From: Prorocentrum cordatum
Taxonomy: Eukaryota; Sar; Dinophyceae; Prorocentrales; Prorocentraceae
Reading direction: 5' to 3'
DNA: 64,000 nucleotides
Assembly (NCBI GenBank): GCA_963575745.1
Contig: CAUYUJ010014194.1
Span: 726,001 to 790,000 of the forward strand
Positions within the stretch are counted from its first letter, which is position 1. Every line of letters starts with the position of its first letter. Below the pieces are notes generated by a model that was not told where the DNA came from, did no database searches, and was given only the letters and a program-made list of their open reading frames with translations. Shown piece by piece: positions 35,796 through 46,133 of this stretch. The position numbers and the translations under genes are program-made.

Positions 35796-36340
35796 AGGAT
35801 GGAAGGGGATCGTTTTCATTATGAGGCTTACTTCTTTAGCGCCACGCGCAGTCGTCTCCACTCTTGCCGCAGCCACAAGGGTGGGGGGCGGTTCCTTTTC
35901 TACATGAGACTTGTTTCTTTAGCGCCGCGAACCGTCATCTTAAAACTTGCAGCAGCTACGCTGGTAGAAGGCAGTTCATCCCTTTTCAAGATGGGGCGCT
36001 ACGCGGCGCCGCGCTCATTCGTCTTCAAAGCTTGCTGCACCTAACAAGATGGACGGCGATTCGTTTTGAAAACGGGCTCTCGCCTGAGATATTTGTTTAA
36101 ACTAGGGACCACGCACTTCACCATACCTAGCAGCTGCAAAGGTGTAGGGCGATTTCTTCTCACATTAGGGATGTCGCTTGGAAATTCCACGAACTGCATG
36201 GCCAACGATGTAAGCATTCGGAACACATTCACGGCTGGGGGGGACGATGCCAAAACGGAGACATCGCTGGAGACCTCGTCGACTCGTACGATCATGTAAT
36301 TTCGAAATCCTAAGTACAGACCGCGCATCTTGCAGTGAAA
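35796..36340 (+). repeat. ~72-bp degenerate satellite T, block 1
   Basis: GCAGCAGCTACAAGGATGGA, TCTTTAGCGCCRCGCGCA and TTCGTCTTCAAA-like phrases recur at roughly 70-85-bp spacing with heavy divergence. Confidence 0.65.
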
Positions 36341-36354
36341 AGGATGGCCCTCCT

Positions 36355-36490
36355 CCTTTTGTTCATCCCCTTCCTCCCTCCTGCTCCCCCCCTGCGTCCT
36401 CCTCTTTGTCCTGCTCCTCCTCCTCCTTCTCTTCCTCCTCTTCCTCCTCCTCTTCCTCCTCCTCCCATTGCCCACCTCCCTCCCCATCCT
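36355..36490 (+). repeat. (CTCCTC)n tract
   Basis: CCTCCTCCTTCTCTTCCTCCT and similar low-complexity pyrimidine sequence. Confidence 0.9.
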
Positions 36491-36599
36491 TCTCCGCGAT
36501 TTGTTCTCCTCGTCCTTACATCCTTTTCCTTGAAGATAACCCGCCCCGTGTCACACCCCGCGGTTGGTCGAACGGGCGGGCCGGGCGTTTCCCTTGAGA

Positions 36600-37085
36600 C
36601 CTCGTTGCAACTTATGGTCCTGGAACTTGCAAGGTGCAGCCGTTTCACGGATGGAAAGCGGCCCGCTTTGAAAATGTGGCTCTCGCCCCATCGCCGCGAA
36701 CATTCGTTGGACCAGTTCGCAACGGTTTCGTGGATGGAAGGCACCCCGTTCTCAATATGTGGCTTTGTGTAAACGCGGTGCATGATCGTCTCAAACATTT
36801 GCATGGGTTTCCTGGATAAAAGGCGGTCCGTTTTCAATGTGTGTTCTCGCCTTAGCGCCGCGCGCATTCGTTTGAAAAGTTTACGTGCGCTTCACGGATG
36901 GACGGCGGCCCGTTTTCAACATGCGGCTCGCTTTTAGCGCCACGCACATTCGCCTGAGTTTGCCAGAAAGGTTTCGCGGATGGGGGGCGGCCCGTTGTTT
37001 ATATGTGGCTCTCGCCTTAGCGCCGCACGCGTTCGTCTTCCAGCGTTGCAACAATTTCAAACATTCTCATGGTTATATAACGTCC
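36600..37085 (+). repeat. ~72-bp degenerate satellite T, block 2
   Basis: The unit is TTTCRCGGATGGAMGGCGGCC, CGTTTTCAATATGTGGCTCTC, GCCTTAGCGCCGCGCGCATTC, GTTTGAAAA. About six units are recognisable. The same unit occurs in reverse orientation at 39645-39835. Confidence 0.8.
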
Positions 37086-37835
37086 CAGAAATGGTGTTTG
37101 GACGCGGTCTGTGAACGTCAGGGCGCAACAGTCACGTTGATCCGAGGTGTTGAAGTCCCAGGAATGGTGTTTTGGCATGATTCAAGATCGTCGATACGCA
37201 ACAATAACTGTGATTCGCGGCGTTGAAGTCTGATTGTTCTCCAACGGGGCATTTCCCTGTGGAAACAAATCCGTGTAGGAGCCGATGAAGAGGCAATTTG
37301 GAGGGAGGGCTGATTTTAATAACTTTGCTGAGCCTTGGGTTTACACTTCTCCTCCTCCTCCTCTTTCTCGTTCCTCTCCTCCTCCCCGTCCTGCCCAAAA
37401 CGGGCCTCGACACCAACCAGTTCCCTTGACCGTGACGCGTTCTGAAGGACGCCAGATGTGGGGAGGGCCCAGAATCTCGAGCGAGGAACAGCCATACTGC
37501 ACGGCCCGCGGGGGCGAGGTTGGGTATAACTCAACGTATAAGCCATGCGTCTGTACTCATAACGCCTCCGTTTGAGGTCTTATGCCACCCAAGTAAGCGT
37601 AGCTAGAATGTACGTGGGACCCCATGTATAACCTAACTCCACATACATATGATCATGGAAACACAAGCATGCCACTAAATATAAACCGCCGCTAACTACT
37701 TTACTGCTTTAACTGTTCAATTGGCGCTGACAACGTCAAGCGAAAATGGGCGTTTCTCAGTTACGTTATGGTTTAACTGTGCGCTCAATTATGGCTCAAG
37801 TACGTTCAGTTCTGATTCAGTTACCGGCCAATCAT
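37086..37835. other. AT-richer stretch without recognised gene
   Basis: TGAAGTCCCAGGAATGGTGTTT near 37150 repeats TCCCAGAAATGGTGTTTGGA at 37083, so the satellite grades out. A CTCCTCCTCCTCTTTC tract lies near 37350. From 37580 to 37830 the base composition falls towards AT; a short plus-strand frame at 37746 has unremarkable content. Confidence 0.4.
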
Positions 37836-37839
37836 CGTC

Positions 37840-38035
37840 GACGTCGTTGTTGTTCGTTATTCGTTCGCCGTTCGTCGTCCGTCGCTCGTCGTTCGTCGCT
37901 TGTCGCTCGTCGTTCGTCGTTCGTCGTTCGTCGCTCGTCGTCACCGTCGTTCGTCGTTCGTCGTAGTCGTCGTTCGTCGTTCGCCGTTCGTCGATCGTCG
38001 TTCGTCGCTCGTCGCTCGTCGTTTGTCGCTAGTCG
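37840..38035 (+). repeat. TTCGTCGTTCGTCGCTCGTCG minisatellite
   Basis: CGTTCGTCG and CGCTCGTCG units of 8-9 bp repeat about 20 times. Confidence 0.9.
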
Positions 38036-38264
38036 TGAGGCGGAGAAGGAGGAGGGAGGACAACGACCACGAGGAAGTGCAGAGAAATAATGTTGGCGAC
38101 GATGATGACAATGATGCGAACGAGGACGAGGACGAAGACGAGGAGGAGCAAGACGAGGAGGAGGAGGACAAGGAGGCTGGGGCTGGTGTTCCTGGTGCTG
38201 GTGCGTCGTCAACACACTCATCATCAACATCATCCGTGCTTCCAACCGACGACAAGAGGCTTCC

Positions 38265-38625
38265 GGCTCCTTGCTCCTTCTCCTCCTTCTCCTCCTCCTC
38301 CTGACTCCTCCTCCGCCTCTTCCTCCTCCTGCTCCTCACTCCGAATACTCCTCCTCGCTTCTCCTAACTCCTCCTCCTATTCCTCCTCCTCTCCTTTCTC
38401 CTCCTCTGCGCCCACCTCCTCCTCCTCCTCCTCCTCCTCACTACTCCACCTCACTCCCTCCCTCTCCTCCTCACTCCACCTCATTCTCATTATCTTCCTC
38501 ACTGCTCCTCCTCTCTCCTCCTTATCCTTATCCTCCTCTTCCTGCTCCTCTCACTCCTCAATCCTCCTCCTCATTCCTCCTCACTTCTCCTCTTCCTCCC
38601 TACCTCCTCACGAGGCCCTTGGAGC
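38265..38625 (+). repeat. (CTCCTC)n pyrimidine tract
   Basis: CTCCTCCTCCTCACTCC-type low complexity; Leu/Pro/Ser frames are artefacts. It is the left arm of a large imperfect inverted repeat with 39.08-39.5 kb. Confidence 0.92.
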
Positions 38626-38715
38626 CCCCCCCTTCCCCCCCCCAGAAGGCCCCCATGAGGCCCCATGTGGCCCCAAGAGGCCCCCGAGAGGCCCCCCGAG
38701 CGGCTCCCCAAGAGA
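38626..38715 (+). repeat. CCAAGAGGCCCC block, inverted partner of 39.51 kb
   Basis: CCCCCCAGAAGGCCCCCATGA, GGCCCCAAGAGGCCCCCGAGA is the near-complement of 39510-39590, including the adjoining CTCACGAGGCC. Confidence 0.8.
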
Positions 38716-38994
38716 CCACACTATACCTCTAGCAAGCCTCCGAATACAGGCATTGAGACATCCCTTTCCCGTGGCCGTGGGGTAGGGGGAGGGTAAACCC
38801 CTCATCACTGCTGCTCCTCTGCACCACCGTCGCACGACCGTCGCATCGCCGTCGGGCCTGTTCCACGAGAGAGAAGGGGGGATGAGGTAATGGAGGTCGG
38901 GCGGTGCCCCCTCTACCCCTCCCTTCTCTTTCCGACCCCCTGCCCCTCCTCTTCCCTCCGCCCTCTCGACGTCAACGTTCTCTCTCCGTCCTCC

Positions 38995-39500
38995 TCCTGA
39001 GCAGGAAGAGAGGAAGGAGGGAGGAGGAGGACGAGTGAAGAGGAGGGAAGAGGGGGAGGATGAGGAGTCAGGCAGGAGGAGTGAGGAGTAGAAGTGAGGA
39101 GGAGGCGGAGGAAGAGGAGAAGGAGGAGGAGGAGGAAGAGGAGGAGTGAGGAGAAGGAGGAGGAGGAGGAGGAGCGAGGAGGAGGAGGAGGAGGAGGAGG
39201 AGGAGCAGGAGGAGGAGGAGGAGGAGGAGGAGCGAGGAGGAGGAGGAGGAGGAGGCCGAGAAGGAGAAGGAGTGAAACGGAGTGAGGAGAAGGAGCGAAG
39301 GGTGAGGATGAGGATTGAGGAGTAGGGTAGGGGAGCGGACAGGAGGAGTCAGGAGGAGCAGTGAGGAAGAGGAGGAGGAGGAGGAGGAGGGATGAAGAGG
39401 AGTGGGGAGAAGAGTAGCGAGGAGGAGTGAGAAGGACGACTGAAGAGGAGTGAGAAGGAGCAAGAGAAATTGAGGAGAGCGGAGGAGCAGGAGTGATGGG
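38995..39500 (+). repeat. (GAGGAG)n purine tract
   Basis: GAGGAGGAGGAGGAGGAGG with GTGAGGAG interruptions over 500 bp; complementary in composition and partly in order to 38265-38625. Confidence 0.92.
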
Positions 39501-39504
39501 GGGG

Positions 39505-39640
39505 GGCGCTCGCGGGGCATCTCGGGGGCCTCTTGGGGCTTCATGGGAGCCTTCTGGGGGGGCCCTCCCAGAGGCCTCGTGAGGAAGGAGGGGGTCAGGG
39601 AGGAGGAGTGAGGAACGAAGAAGAGGACTGAGGAGGAGAC
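39505..39640 (-). repeat. CCAAGAGGCCCC block, reverse orientation
   Basis: GGGGGCCTCTTGGGGCTTCAT, GGGAGCCTTCTGGGGGGGCCC pairs with 38630-38710; a short GGA tract follows. Confidence 0.8.
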
Positions 39641-39644
39641 GAAC

Positions 39645-39835
39645 TCTTGCACTTTGTTTTGAACGAATGTGCGCGTCGCTAAGGCGAGAGCACATTTGAA
39701 AACCACCCGCCCTCAACCTTTGAAACTCTTGCAAATTCTTCAAACGAGTATACGCGGCGCTAGGGCGAGGCCACATGTGGGAAACGACCCGCCCTCCATC
39801 TGTGGAACTGTGGATCCCTTTAAAACGTCAGGGTC
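39645..39835 (-). repeat. Satellite T, reverse-orientation block
   Basis: GAACGAATGTGCGCGTCGCTA, AGGCGAGAGCACATTTGAAAA and AAACGAGTATACGCGGCGCTA, GGGCGAGGCCACATGTG are reverse complements of the satellite T unit at 36.6-37.08 kb; two to three units. Confidence 0.8.
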
Positions 39836-39929
39836 ACAAATGGTGAGGGCCTCTGAAGCGAAACGCCCGGCCCGCTCTTTCGACCGGCCCCGGGGTGCGA
39901 CAGGGAGGAGTTAGCTATCAGGAGAATAT

Positions 39930-40130
39930 AGTAAACGAAGAAGAGCAGTGAGGAGAGTTATGATGAGGGGGACTGAGGAGAGGAGTATGGTGGAGTAGTC
40001 AGGAGAGGAAGAGTGAGGAGGAGGAGGCGGAGTGAGGAGGAGGAGGAGTGAGGTGGAGAAGGAGTGAGGGTGAGGAGCCAGGGGAGAAGGAGCGAGGAGT
40101 GAGGAGGAGGGAGGAGGGGATCACCCCTCC
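39930..40130 (+). repeat. GAGGAG purine-rich tract
   Basis: Further GGAGGAGGAGGAGTGAGG low-complexity sequence with no gene. Confidence 0.8.
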
Positions 40131-40144
40131 CCTACCCCGATGCG

Positions 40145-41345
40145 GTGTCATCGACAATAGGCCAGCTGACGGCCTCTTGTGACGACGACAACGATGCTGA
40201 CCATGATGGTAACGATCACGGTGACAACAGCATCAAGAGCAAGATCAAGAGCAAGAGTGACACCAACGACAGCAGCAACAACAACAACAAGAGCAACAAC
40301 AGCGGAAGCAACAACAAGAGTAACAACAACAACAATCAATTGAAGACTGTTCACTCTTATCTGCTCGCGTGCCACCTAACATGTGTATCCCAAGCCCTCG
40401 ATACTCACCCCCGTCGTCTTCGACCGTACCCCCCTTAGGGGTATATCTGTCTTGCCTGCACCGTGTATTTCGCGCAGCCCCCAAGGCAGGGGAAGAGAGG
40501 ACGGATGCAGGAAGGGACAAGGGGGAGGGAGGAGGATGGAGCACGAGAGAGGGTATTAGGAGGGGGGCTAGGAGCAGAAAACACAGAAAACAAGTGGCTG
40601 AACCAGACAAGCAAATCAGGCAGGTAGACCCTGACGGGCGGGTCGGAAGGCAGGCCCAGGCGGCCAAGTCGAGCAGGCGGGTTGCTGAAGCGTGCGTCAT
40701 ACATGGATCGCGGAAAATTCTCGATCGATAGCGCGATTCCCAAATAAATTGGGGAAATCCTCAGCGAGAGCGTGCGTCCTGATTGTCGTCGAGGGCGCGG
40801 TGTCTGATATAATGTTGAGGAAGTTCCACGCGAGAGCGCGATTCCTGGATACATTGTGAGAAAATCCTGAGCGAAAGCGCGATTTGGGAATATATACATT
40901 GTGAGTAGGTATCAGGCGGGAGCCGTTGATGTTGTTGTTGTAGACAAGGGGCCAAAAACACAATTTGGTGATACCTCACTTTCCTTTGTAATAAACAGGA
41001 TGCGAGCCCCAGGAGAAACACTTTAACTGAAGCATGCAATGGTTACCGCAGGTAGGATCAACAATACTTGTTCTTGATGCATAAAAATTCAACAACGACA
41101 ACAGCAACAACACCAGCAGCAACGACAACGGCAGCTTCAACAGCATCAGCAGCAACATGAACAACAACAACACCACCAACATCAACAACACCAACGGCAA
41201 CAACAACAACAATACAAACAGCGACCGTAACAGCATCAGCAACGGGAACAGCAACAGGAGCAACAACAACAACCACACCATACACTACACACAACGGCAT
41301 CAACAACAGCAACATCAACAACAACAACAACAATCATTTAAGACT
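40145..41345 (-). mobile_element. Composite interspersed repeat K, copy 1 (minus)
   Basis: Read on the minus strand it has a GTTGTTGTT-rich tract (41330-41085); TTGATCCTACCTGCGGTAACC and TTCTCCTGGGGCTCGCA; GAGGTATCACCAAA; a set of TCGCGCTCTCGC motifs spaced about 30-60 bp; CGCCTGCTCGACTTGGCCGCC; and a second GTTGTTGTT tract (40340-40260). The plus-strand copy at 50.8-51.8 kb has the same modules in the same order. No coding domain is recognised, so it is a non-autonomous repeat or the relic of a larger element. Confidence 0.75.
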
Positions 41346-41849
41346 GGGGACACTCCGTTCTCACCAGTGCCAGGGTTTTCATAGGAGGCGGGCAATACCC
41401 CCACTTTGTGGGGGGGCCGGTTCAAGCTCTACCAAGTTTCCAAACGACTCTTCGCCACCACCCACACCCAGCTTCCCGCCCTATGACGTTCGGACACTTC
41501 ACTTCGTGGCCTGCGGACGACCTTGGCTACTACACTGGCGCATGGTTACAATGACTTCTTGTGGTAACATCTTGTGGAAACTAGCTTAGTATACGACTTA
41601 TACCCCTGTTCCAACAATGGGCACGTGTACCGTTTTCCGACGTTTTAACGTTTCTGTACCACACAAGCCAAGACCCTTATTTTGACTGGTATCACGTGCG
41701 TGGCGCCAGCATACCACAGGACTTGTTTCCGTTGTTGTGAGACGATATATGCTCATTCTTGTTCTGTGGTTCTCGTTCCGGCCTCAATGTGCAATACTGG
41801 CTCACTCGTCGACGAAATACACGTGACTACCTCTCTCTGGTTGGAGGTC
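41346..41849. other. No recognised gene
   Basis: Mixed-composition sequence between repeat K and the 12-bp array; nothing recognised. Confidence 0.4.
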
Positions 41850-42102
41850 CTGATGGTTGTGGTTGTCCCGATAATTGTCGCGATGAGTGCCCCGATGATT
41901 GTCCCGATTGTTGTTCCGATGGTTCTCCCGATGGTTGCCCCGATGGTGGTCCCGATCGTTGTCCCGATGGATGTCCCGATGGTTGTCCCGATGGTTGTCC
42001 TGATGGTTGTGGTTGTCCCGATCGTTGTCCCGATGGTTGTCCCCATGGTTGCCGCGATGGTTGTTCCGATGGTGGTCCCGATGGTTGCCCCCATGGGTGC
42101 CC
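41850..42102 (+). repeat. 12-bp GATGGTTGTCCC tandem repeat
   Basis: About 21 units of GATGGTTGTCCC with GATCGTTGTCCC, GATGGTGGTCCC and similar variants. Because 12 is a multiple of three, every frame stays open: on the minus strand they read NHRD, TTIG or SGQP repeats. The array lies ~70 bp downstream of the stop of the unknown gene at 42174, and the NHRD frame is in phase with that gene. Confidence 0.95.
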
Positions 42103-42173
42103 CGCCGGAGGAGGAGGAGGAGGAGGGGCAGCAGGACAAGGCGAGGCGGACGCATACGTGCTCTGGAAGCATA

Positions 42174-43459
42174 CTAAAGAGACGAGTCTGTGTGCTCATC
42201 GTCTTCTGGCATGCGCCTGTCCCTAATGGCGCGCATCGGGCGCAATGCTGCAAGCTGCGCTCCTGGCACCCATACATCAGGGGCCAAGTGTCCCAGCATG
42301 GTGCCGATACGCCTCCTCGCGGACACATCGCCCGTGCGTCCGTGGGGCGCCAATACCGCCAGGACGCCCTGGACATGCGCCGGCATACCCAGATCCACAC
42401 GGTAATCCATGACATTCCCATACTCGGACTGCCCGAAAGAACGCCATACAGGCATGTGCCACCAATGATCCTGCTTCGGGAACAAGGTGATACCATCCTT
42501 GACGTCGTGGGAGGCATTCCACAGAGCCATACATGGCGGCTCCATGCCCATGGATGCCGTGTGTGTTGCCACAAATACATCCAGGCTCGCCATGCGCCTG
42601 TATGACAGACCTGATACCACCTCGGAATGCACGTGAATACGCAGGAGCTGCAACAGCCTGCGCAAGCCAGCATACACCCAGCCGCCGGGTCGGACGAATA
42701 CGTGCGAACTCCAGTTCGCTATACCAGCTTGGGTGCACAGCCGATTGAATACTTCCGCAAGTGTGCCCAGATACTGCGCGGCTGGATCTTTGAAACCATC
42801 AAAGTTGCCGAATACCAAGCCAGGGTAGAAGTATACAGCGAACGCCATCCACTCTGGGGTCTCGATGCCTCCCATACGCCGCTGGTTCTCGACCATACCG
42901 TTCTCCTTTGAACGGCGCGTGCTCTCCGCGGTCGACACACACAGGCATACACCCGTGAGTCCCTGCCACATACACGGAAAATACACTGCGGTCGCGAACC
43001 ACGTGGTCTCGCGCAGCACCTTTCAGGAGAGAAAAAAGTACCAATACCACCAGCTAAGGGGGTGGCCGCGCCTTCCCCTCGAGCTGGTGGCACCTCGTTC
43101 CAGGCACTCTCTGGAGGCATGCCCGGAAGGAACCACCAGCTCGAAGAGTGAGCGGCCACCCCCCTAGCTATGTGGTACTGTTGTCTCTCCTGAGCCTTGA
43201 GCCATTGGAATACCAATCCGTCCCCGCCGGGTGACACAGACCAGCGCCTCATACCCTCGGCCACCTCCTCGTTGGATGGGATATACTCCCCAGTCTGTTC
43301 GTCCCACTGCCCTGCCATTGCCAACAATACGGACGCGCGTGCAAATATGGAAAGAGATACGAAAAGCAATATACGACTGGAGCCCCAATGGCTAAGGCAC
43401 ACACATAATGCTGTGGGAAAGTGCCAAAGTCCATACGAACGGAAACGAAGCACATACAT
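42174..43459 (-). CDS. Unknown two-exon protein, about 371 aa (join 43459-43190 and 43019-42174)
   Basis: I do not recognise this protein. Exon 1 opens at an ATG (43459) two codons after an in-frame TGA and runs 90 codons to LKAQ. It includes a hydrophobic stretch ILLFVSLSIFARASVLLAMA, which could be a signal or membrane anchor. MAGQWDEQTG, just after that stretch, offers an alternative start. Exon 2 begins in phase 0 with VLRETTWF and runs 281 codons to TAG. A TGA sits two codons before exon 2 in the same frame, so splicing is needed to join them. Exon 2 looks protein-like: balanced composition, many Trp/Tyr/Phe/Met residues (AVYFYPGLVFGNFDGF, DHWWHMPVWRSFG) and no low-complexity run. No catalytic motif is visible. 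It is the strongest host-gene candidate in the window. An upstream exon cannot be excluded. Confidence 0.5.
43020..43189 (-). other. Candidate GA-AG intron that is a hairpin (introner-like)
   Basis: On the minus strand the predicted 170-bp intron begins CAG|GAGAGACAAC and ends CTGAAAG|GTG. Its two ends are long inverted repeats: 43024-43094 and 43129-43192 pair over ~65 bp (AGGAGAGA, AGTACCA, AGCTA, GGGGGTGGCCGC, CGAGCTGGTGG), leaving a ~34-bp loop. Non-GT donors including GA, and intron-generating transposon-like elements with inverted repeats, are described in dinoflagellates. Removing it joins the two exons in phase 0. The exon 1 frame also stays open through it, so intron status is inferred. 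Confidence 0.55.
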
Positions 43460-43509
43460 GTGTCAAACTGATCAGACAACTCAATCTCACAAGCAGGTGA
43501 GGTTGATGG

Positions 43510-43950
43510 CGGCTCCTGTTTCAAAACAAGAGTTCCCGATGAGGCACTCTGGAGGGACCCAAGGGGAGGCGCCGTGAGAGGCGGGGCCCGAGGCCTCTGG
43601 GGGCTGGGGTGGGCCAGGGGGATAAGGTTGAGGGAGGCCTGTTTCAAAACGGGGTTCTCGCTTGAGTTCCCGATGGGGCGCTCTGGAGGGACCCGAGGAG
43701 AGGCGCCGTGAGAGGCGGGGCCCGAGGCCTCTAGGGGCTGGGGGGGACCAGAGAGGGCACGGAGGATTAGGTTGAGGGGGGCTCCTGTTTCAAAACAGTG
43801 CTCTCGCTTGAGTTCCCGATGGGGCGCACTGGAGGGACCCGAAGGGGGGCGCCGTGAGAGGCGGGGCCCGCGGCCTCTAGGGGCTGGGGGGGACCAGAGA
43901 GGGAGGATGAGGTTGAGGGCGGCTCGTGTTTCAAAACGGGGTTCTCACAC
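43510..43950 (+). repeat. ~123-146-bp tandem repeat, three units
   Basis: GTTTCAAAAC marks unit starts at 43518, 43641, 43787 and 43928. Each unit holds GAGTTCCCGATGRGGC, CTCTGGAGGGACCC and GGCGCCGTGAGAGGCGGGGCC. Length differences come from indels near GGGCCAGRGRGG. Confidence 0.9.
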
Positions 43951-44045
43951 TGATAGGACGACTCACACTCAGCCCGAGCGCTCAGGACCAAAAGGGGGGC
44001 GTTTTATTCTCGGCGGCCGAGGGCGCAACCTATGGCGCAACCGCA

Positions 44046-44640
44046 AGGGATTATGGCCCCTGGCAGGCGCGCGAACCCCGTTGCAAGAGCGTGCGAAAGT
44101 AGCTCGCGCGAGCTCATGTAACATAAATGTTGGAAAACCATTGGTTTTTTAGGATTCGGACAGCGCGCGCGGGTGGAAATTTTGAAAAGTCGTGCAGGTG
44201 TTTTTCGAGGACCTACGGTGCGATTCGTGTGATTTTATGATGCGCGGTGCTAAAATTCTTAAGAACCCAATGGTTTTTGGAGATTTCGGCGTGCGCGCGC
44301 GAAGAAAAAACGAATGTGTCCCGCATGGTATTATTTGACAGGGATGATGGCCCTGGCAGGTGCGCAACCGTTGTCGCAGAAGTTCGAAAAAGTTGCTCGC
44401 AAAAGCCCGTTTGACAGAAATGTTTAAAAAGTGTTGGGTTTCCTACGAATCCGCAAGAGCGCGCGGGATGAGATTTTGACATTTTTTTGTTGAAAAACCA
44501 TTGGTTTTTTGATGTTTTTATGTTAAAATCGCTCCGAACACTAAGCTTTTGGAAGGATTTCGTCTTGCGCGCGCGAATGTCCACTTTACCTTATTTTTTG
44601 CAAGGGATTCTTGAAATTTGATTATATTAGAACAAGAAAT
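44046..44640 (+). repeat. ~290-bp tandem duplication in an AT-richer island
   Basis: AAGGGATTATGGCCCCTGGCA at 44047 is repeated as GGGATGATGGCCCTGGCAG at 44341. Both are followed by AAATGTT..AAA, an ATTGGTTTTTT or TTGGGTTTCC phrase, GCGCGCGGG and a CGCGCGCGAA phrase near the unit end. A third unit may begin at 44607 (GCAAGGGATTC). T/A-rich runs distinguish it from surrounding GC-rich DNA. Confidence 0.75.
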
Positions 44641-44847
44641 GTCATTTTATAGTGTTTTTTGCAAGGGAAAACGGATTACAACAAAACAACCGGATCTGGA
44701 TCACATCGTTTTACCTGAGGCTTCCTCACGAAAATGATGAAAACGTGGCTGCGGCCTAGGCGCGGCGGGGGGGCGTGCACCAGGGGGCCCAACAATAATT
44801 ATTCTTTAGAAGTAATAATATTCAACAACAACAACATACAAACACGT

Positions 44848-44991
44848 ATGAGTGAGCTACGTTCAATTGAATATCAATTGCGAAACCGAACTGGCCCACT
44901 CGCAACTAGCTCGGACTCAATTATGAACCGTTACGGAGCAGCCGCAAGTCTTAGTTCACTGAGTTACGATCAGTTGTACACCTCGAAGTAA
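44848..44991 (+). CDS. Small open frame in low-GC island, 47 aa, unknown
   Basis: It encodes MSELRSIEYQLRN followed by a Ser-rich half ending YDQLYTSK. The frame extends upstream without a stop to 44734, but that part is repeat-like. Composition differs sharply from the GC-driven shadow frames elsewhere. It could be an exon, a relic or chance; no family is recognised. Confidence 0.2.
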   Translation: MSELRSIEYQLRNRTGPLATSSDSIMNRYGAAASLSSLSYDQLYTSK

Positions 44992-44999
44992 GTAATTGT

Positions 45000-45985
45000 T
45001 ACATAGATGCCCAAAGTGGGCAAACATACTTTTACATCCTATCTAACCGCCGCGGGCCGTGCAGCACCCCACACCCATGCAATCGTTGTCCAGACAAAGG
45101 GGCGCGACGCGATCCAATTGACACACACACACACACTCCCACGGATAACCTCCGCGTGGGGCATCCCCGCAAAGCGACTCTGCATGCAAGGGGGCCGCGG
45201 CCGAGGGCTCCAGACCGCGAGGCCGTGGACATGCTTCCCAGCCGCGACAGATCACGACATCTGACGTCAAGAAGAAGTCAACATCGCGAACTGGAGCTCC
45301 AGAACCCGACCTCCTGCGGCCTTTCTCGGGCAGGATCGATCTGTGAGAGCCCGAATCCGGGCCCGAATCCCAGCGAGAGCGCCCAGTGCGGCAAAACTGC
45401 GACGTTTGGATCTCACGGGGGGCCCTGAGATCCAGCGGCGCGATCTTCTCGAGACCATGGACCCCAAGAACGGGCTTCTACTGACCAGGACAATGTAAAC
45501 CCAGGTCAGTCAGGCTTTGCAGGATGCTGCAGGATCCTCCAGGATCCTGCAGGATCCTGTGCGCTAGTCGCCAGTCCATATCAATGCAACCTTGACTTTG
45601 CAGGATTCTGCAAGATCCAGCGCTTTGGCTGACGCCTGTTTGCATTGATCCCCGGCTCAAGGCTCCCGACCGGACCTCTCGACTTCTTCCCCGGGGCAAG
45701 CTCATCCTCCTGAGGCCAAGTTATACCCACGGCCCCGGGCCCCGGCACCAGCCTCCATGCATGGCCAAAGAGCACTGGGCCCCCGACAAAAAGCGTGAGC
45801 TGCTTCTGTTTGGAACGTGGGTTAGAATCAGGCGCTAACTCCCAGGCAGCAAGCAGGGACCGAACGAGGCCCGACAAAAACGAACGAGCGAGGGCCACAT
45901 GAAGACACCACAGCAGAGGGGCAACGATCGACAAGCAAGGCTCCTGGACTGCTTCGAGCCGCCGGATCTCCGGGAGAGCCAACAT
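45000..45985. other. No recognised gene; GGATCCTGCA repeats
   Basis: CAGGATCCTGCAGGATCCTG palindromic repeats lie at 45525-45560 and recur in diverged form at 45597-45620. ACACACACACAC lies at 45120. No coding sequence is supported. Confidence 0.45.
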
Positions 45986-45987
45986 GT

Positions 45988-46133
45988 ACCGATACCGCTG
46001 CTCCCCAGACCTCCCAGGGTGCGATCTGACCAGGAACCTCGAGGCGAATCCAGCGGTGGCGACGAGGGCCTCCCAGGAGGCTCAAAAGAGCGACAGCGAA
46101 GGGCAGCGGCAACGGCTCCGCTTCCTCCTCTGA
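45988..46133 (+). repeat. Dispersed repeat R2, copy c
   Basis: GTACCGATACCGCTGCTCCCC at the left, then GATCTGACCAGGAACCTCGAG, GCGAATCCAGCGGTGGCGAC, GAGGGCCTCCCAGGAGG and a right end GGGCAGCGGCAACGG followed by CTTCCTCCTCTGA. It is the best-preserved copy. Confidence 0.8.

Noticed and set aside
43020-43195. Hairpin as a transcription terminator
   Set aside because: The context is eukaryotic, the arms are ~65 bp, and the hairpin coincides with a phase-0 intron, so an introner explanation fits better.
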